5,459 nt of DNA, from assembly GCA_021323835.1 (NCBI GenBank), contig JAJPKI010000283.1, positions 1-5,459 of the forward strand. Reading direction: 5' to 3'. The stretch's first letter is position 1. Each line of letters starts with the position of its first letter. The notes beneath the pieces are model-generated. The model saw nothing but the letters and a program-made list of their open reading frames with translations, had not been told where the DNA came from and made no database searches. Shown here in pieces: positions 5,027 to 5,459 of this stretch. The position numbers were made by a program, and so were the translations under genes. This DNA comes from Verrucomicrobiota bacterium (GTDB lineage: Bacteria > Verrucomicrobiota > Verrucomicrobiia > Limisphaerales > UBA11358).

Positions 5027-5035
5027 AAATTCCAT
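5027..5035. repeat. Right copy of 9-bp direct repeat, overlapping the kdsC start codon
   Basis: The second exact AAATTCCAT supplies the first two bases of the kdsC ATG. Together with 4455-4463 it brackets the inserted gene and its possible terminator. Confidence 0.45.
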
Positions 5036-5459
5036 GCCTGAAAAAATTTCAGCTGCAATTCGCAAACGCGCCGCGCGCATCAAATTATTTTTGTGCGACG
5101 TTGACGGCGTTTTAACCGACGGCTCGATTTTTATCGGCGGCGAACGCGAATTCAAACGCTTCAACATCCGCGACGGCCTTGGTTTGGTTTTGGCGCGGCG
5201 CGCGGGTTTGAAAATCGGCTGGGTTTCCGCGCGGCCAAGCGAAGCGACGAAACTACGCGCGGAAGAATTGAAAATCCATTTTCTTATTCAGCAAGGCGAC
5301 AAAACGACCAAAAGCAAAGCGATTGAGGAATTGCTCGCCAAAGAAAATTTGAGTTGGGACGAAGTTTGTTTTGTCGGAGATGATGTCGTGGATTTAGGTC
5401 CGCTGGCAAAAGCAGGAATTGGCGTCGCTGTTGCGGATGGCGTGGCCGAAGTGAAAGCG
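5034..5459 (+). CDS. kdsC: 3-deoxy-D-manno-octulosonate 8-phosphate phosphatase KdsC (HAD superfamily), 3' end beyond window
   Basis: The first 142 codons are visible and open to the window edge; family members usually run to about 170-190 residues. The enzyme removes phosphate from Kdo 8-phosphate, the step after KdsA, to give free Kdo for CMP activation. HAD motif I is FLCDVDGVLTDG (19-30) with nucleophile Asp22 and acid/base Asp24. Motif II is Ser65 in GWVSARPS, and a motif III lysine is Lys93 or Lys95 in KTTKSKA. Motif IV is FVGDDVVDLGPL (113-124) with Asp116 and Asp117 as magnesium ligands. IRDGLGLVLARRAGLKIG (45-62) is typical of the capless KdsC tetramers. ATG at 5034 gives the short N-terminal helix normal for the family; no Shine-Dalgarno is evident. 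It is linked by function to kdsA but physically separated by a small exported-protein gene. Confidence 0.95.
   Translation, partial: MPEKISAAIRKRAARIKLFLCDVDGVLTDGSIFIGGEREFKRFNIRDGLGLVLARRAGLKIGWVSARPSEATKLRAEELKIHFLIQQGDKTTKSKAIEELLAKENLSWDEVCFVGDDVVDLGPLAKAGIGVAVADGVAEVKA

Noticed and set aside
4748..5167. A minus-strand frame spanning the orphan gene and the kdsC start
   Set aside because: It crosses the boundary of two plus-strand genes and has no family resemblance.

Overview
The window is a compact stretch of a moderately GC-rich, Gram-negative-type bacterial chromosome. Six conserved housekeeping genes and one partial one lie beside two short genes that look like later additions. The Kdo (lipopolysaccharide) genes imply an outer membrane. 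The gene set, the codon style (frequent GCG, AAA, ATT) and the gene starts without clear Shine-Dalgarno sequences suggest Verrucomicrobiota or a relative. That placement is inference from style and memory; no rRNA or other marker is present to confirm it.

Layout. On the minus strand, 1440 down to 1 carries ruvX, truA and trmL (trmL runs off the left edge). ruvX and truA overlap by 4 bases and truA and trmL by 20, so this is a tightly coupled RNA-processing/modification operon. Upstream of it, 1540-2038 is a self-contained unit: one minus-strand gene of unknown function bounded by a perfect 13-bp inverted repeat. Its ends match the integron attC core consensus (GTTRRRY / RYYYAAC). The best reading is a lone integron-type cassette or its decayed remnant lodged between ruvX and thyA.

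On the plus strand, 2203-3586 carries thyA and folA, one base apart, which couple dTMP synthesis to regeneration of tetrahydrofolate. The folA product has about 35 extra residues in its NADPH-binding half. Next come kdsA (3637-4452) and the start of kdsC (5034 to the right edge), two consecutive steps of Kdo synthesis apart from an intervening isomer-independent phosphorylation product. Between them, where only a few bases would be expected, sits an AT-richer gene for a small exported protein of unknown function. A 9-bp direct repeat flanks it.

A roughly 30-base motif lies directly upstream of thyA and kdsA (24 of 30 bases identical), and a shorter related version lies upstream of ruvX. None of the three starts has a convincing Shine-Dalgarno, so the motif may be a promoter giving very short or absent leaders. 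No rRNA, tRNA, CRISPR array, transposase, integrase or toxin-antitoxin pair was found, and I see no strong case for a wholly new multi-gene system. The points of real interest are the lone cassette-like unit, the insertion in the kdsA-kdsC pair, the shared upstream motif and the enlarged dihydrofolate reductase.
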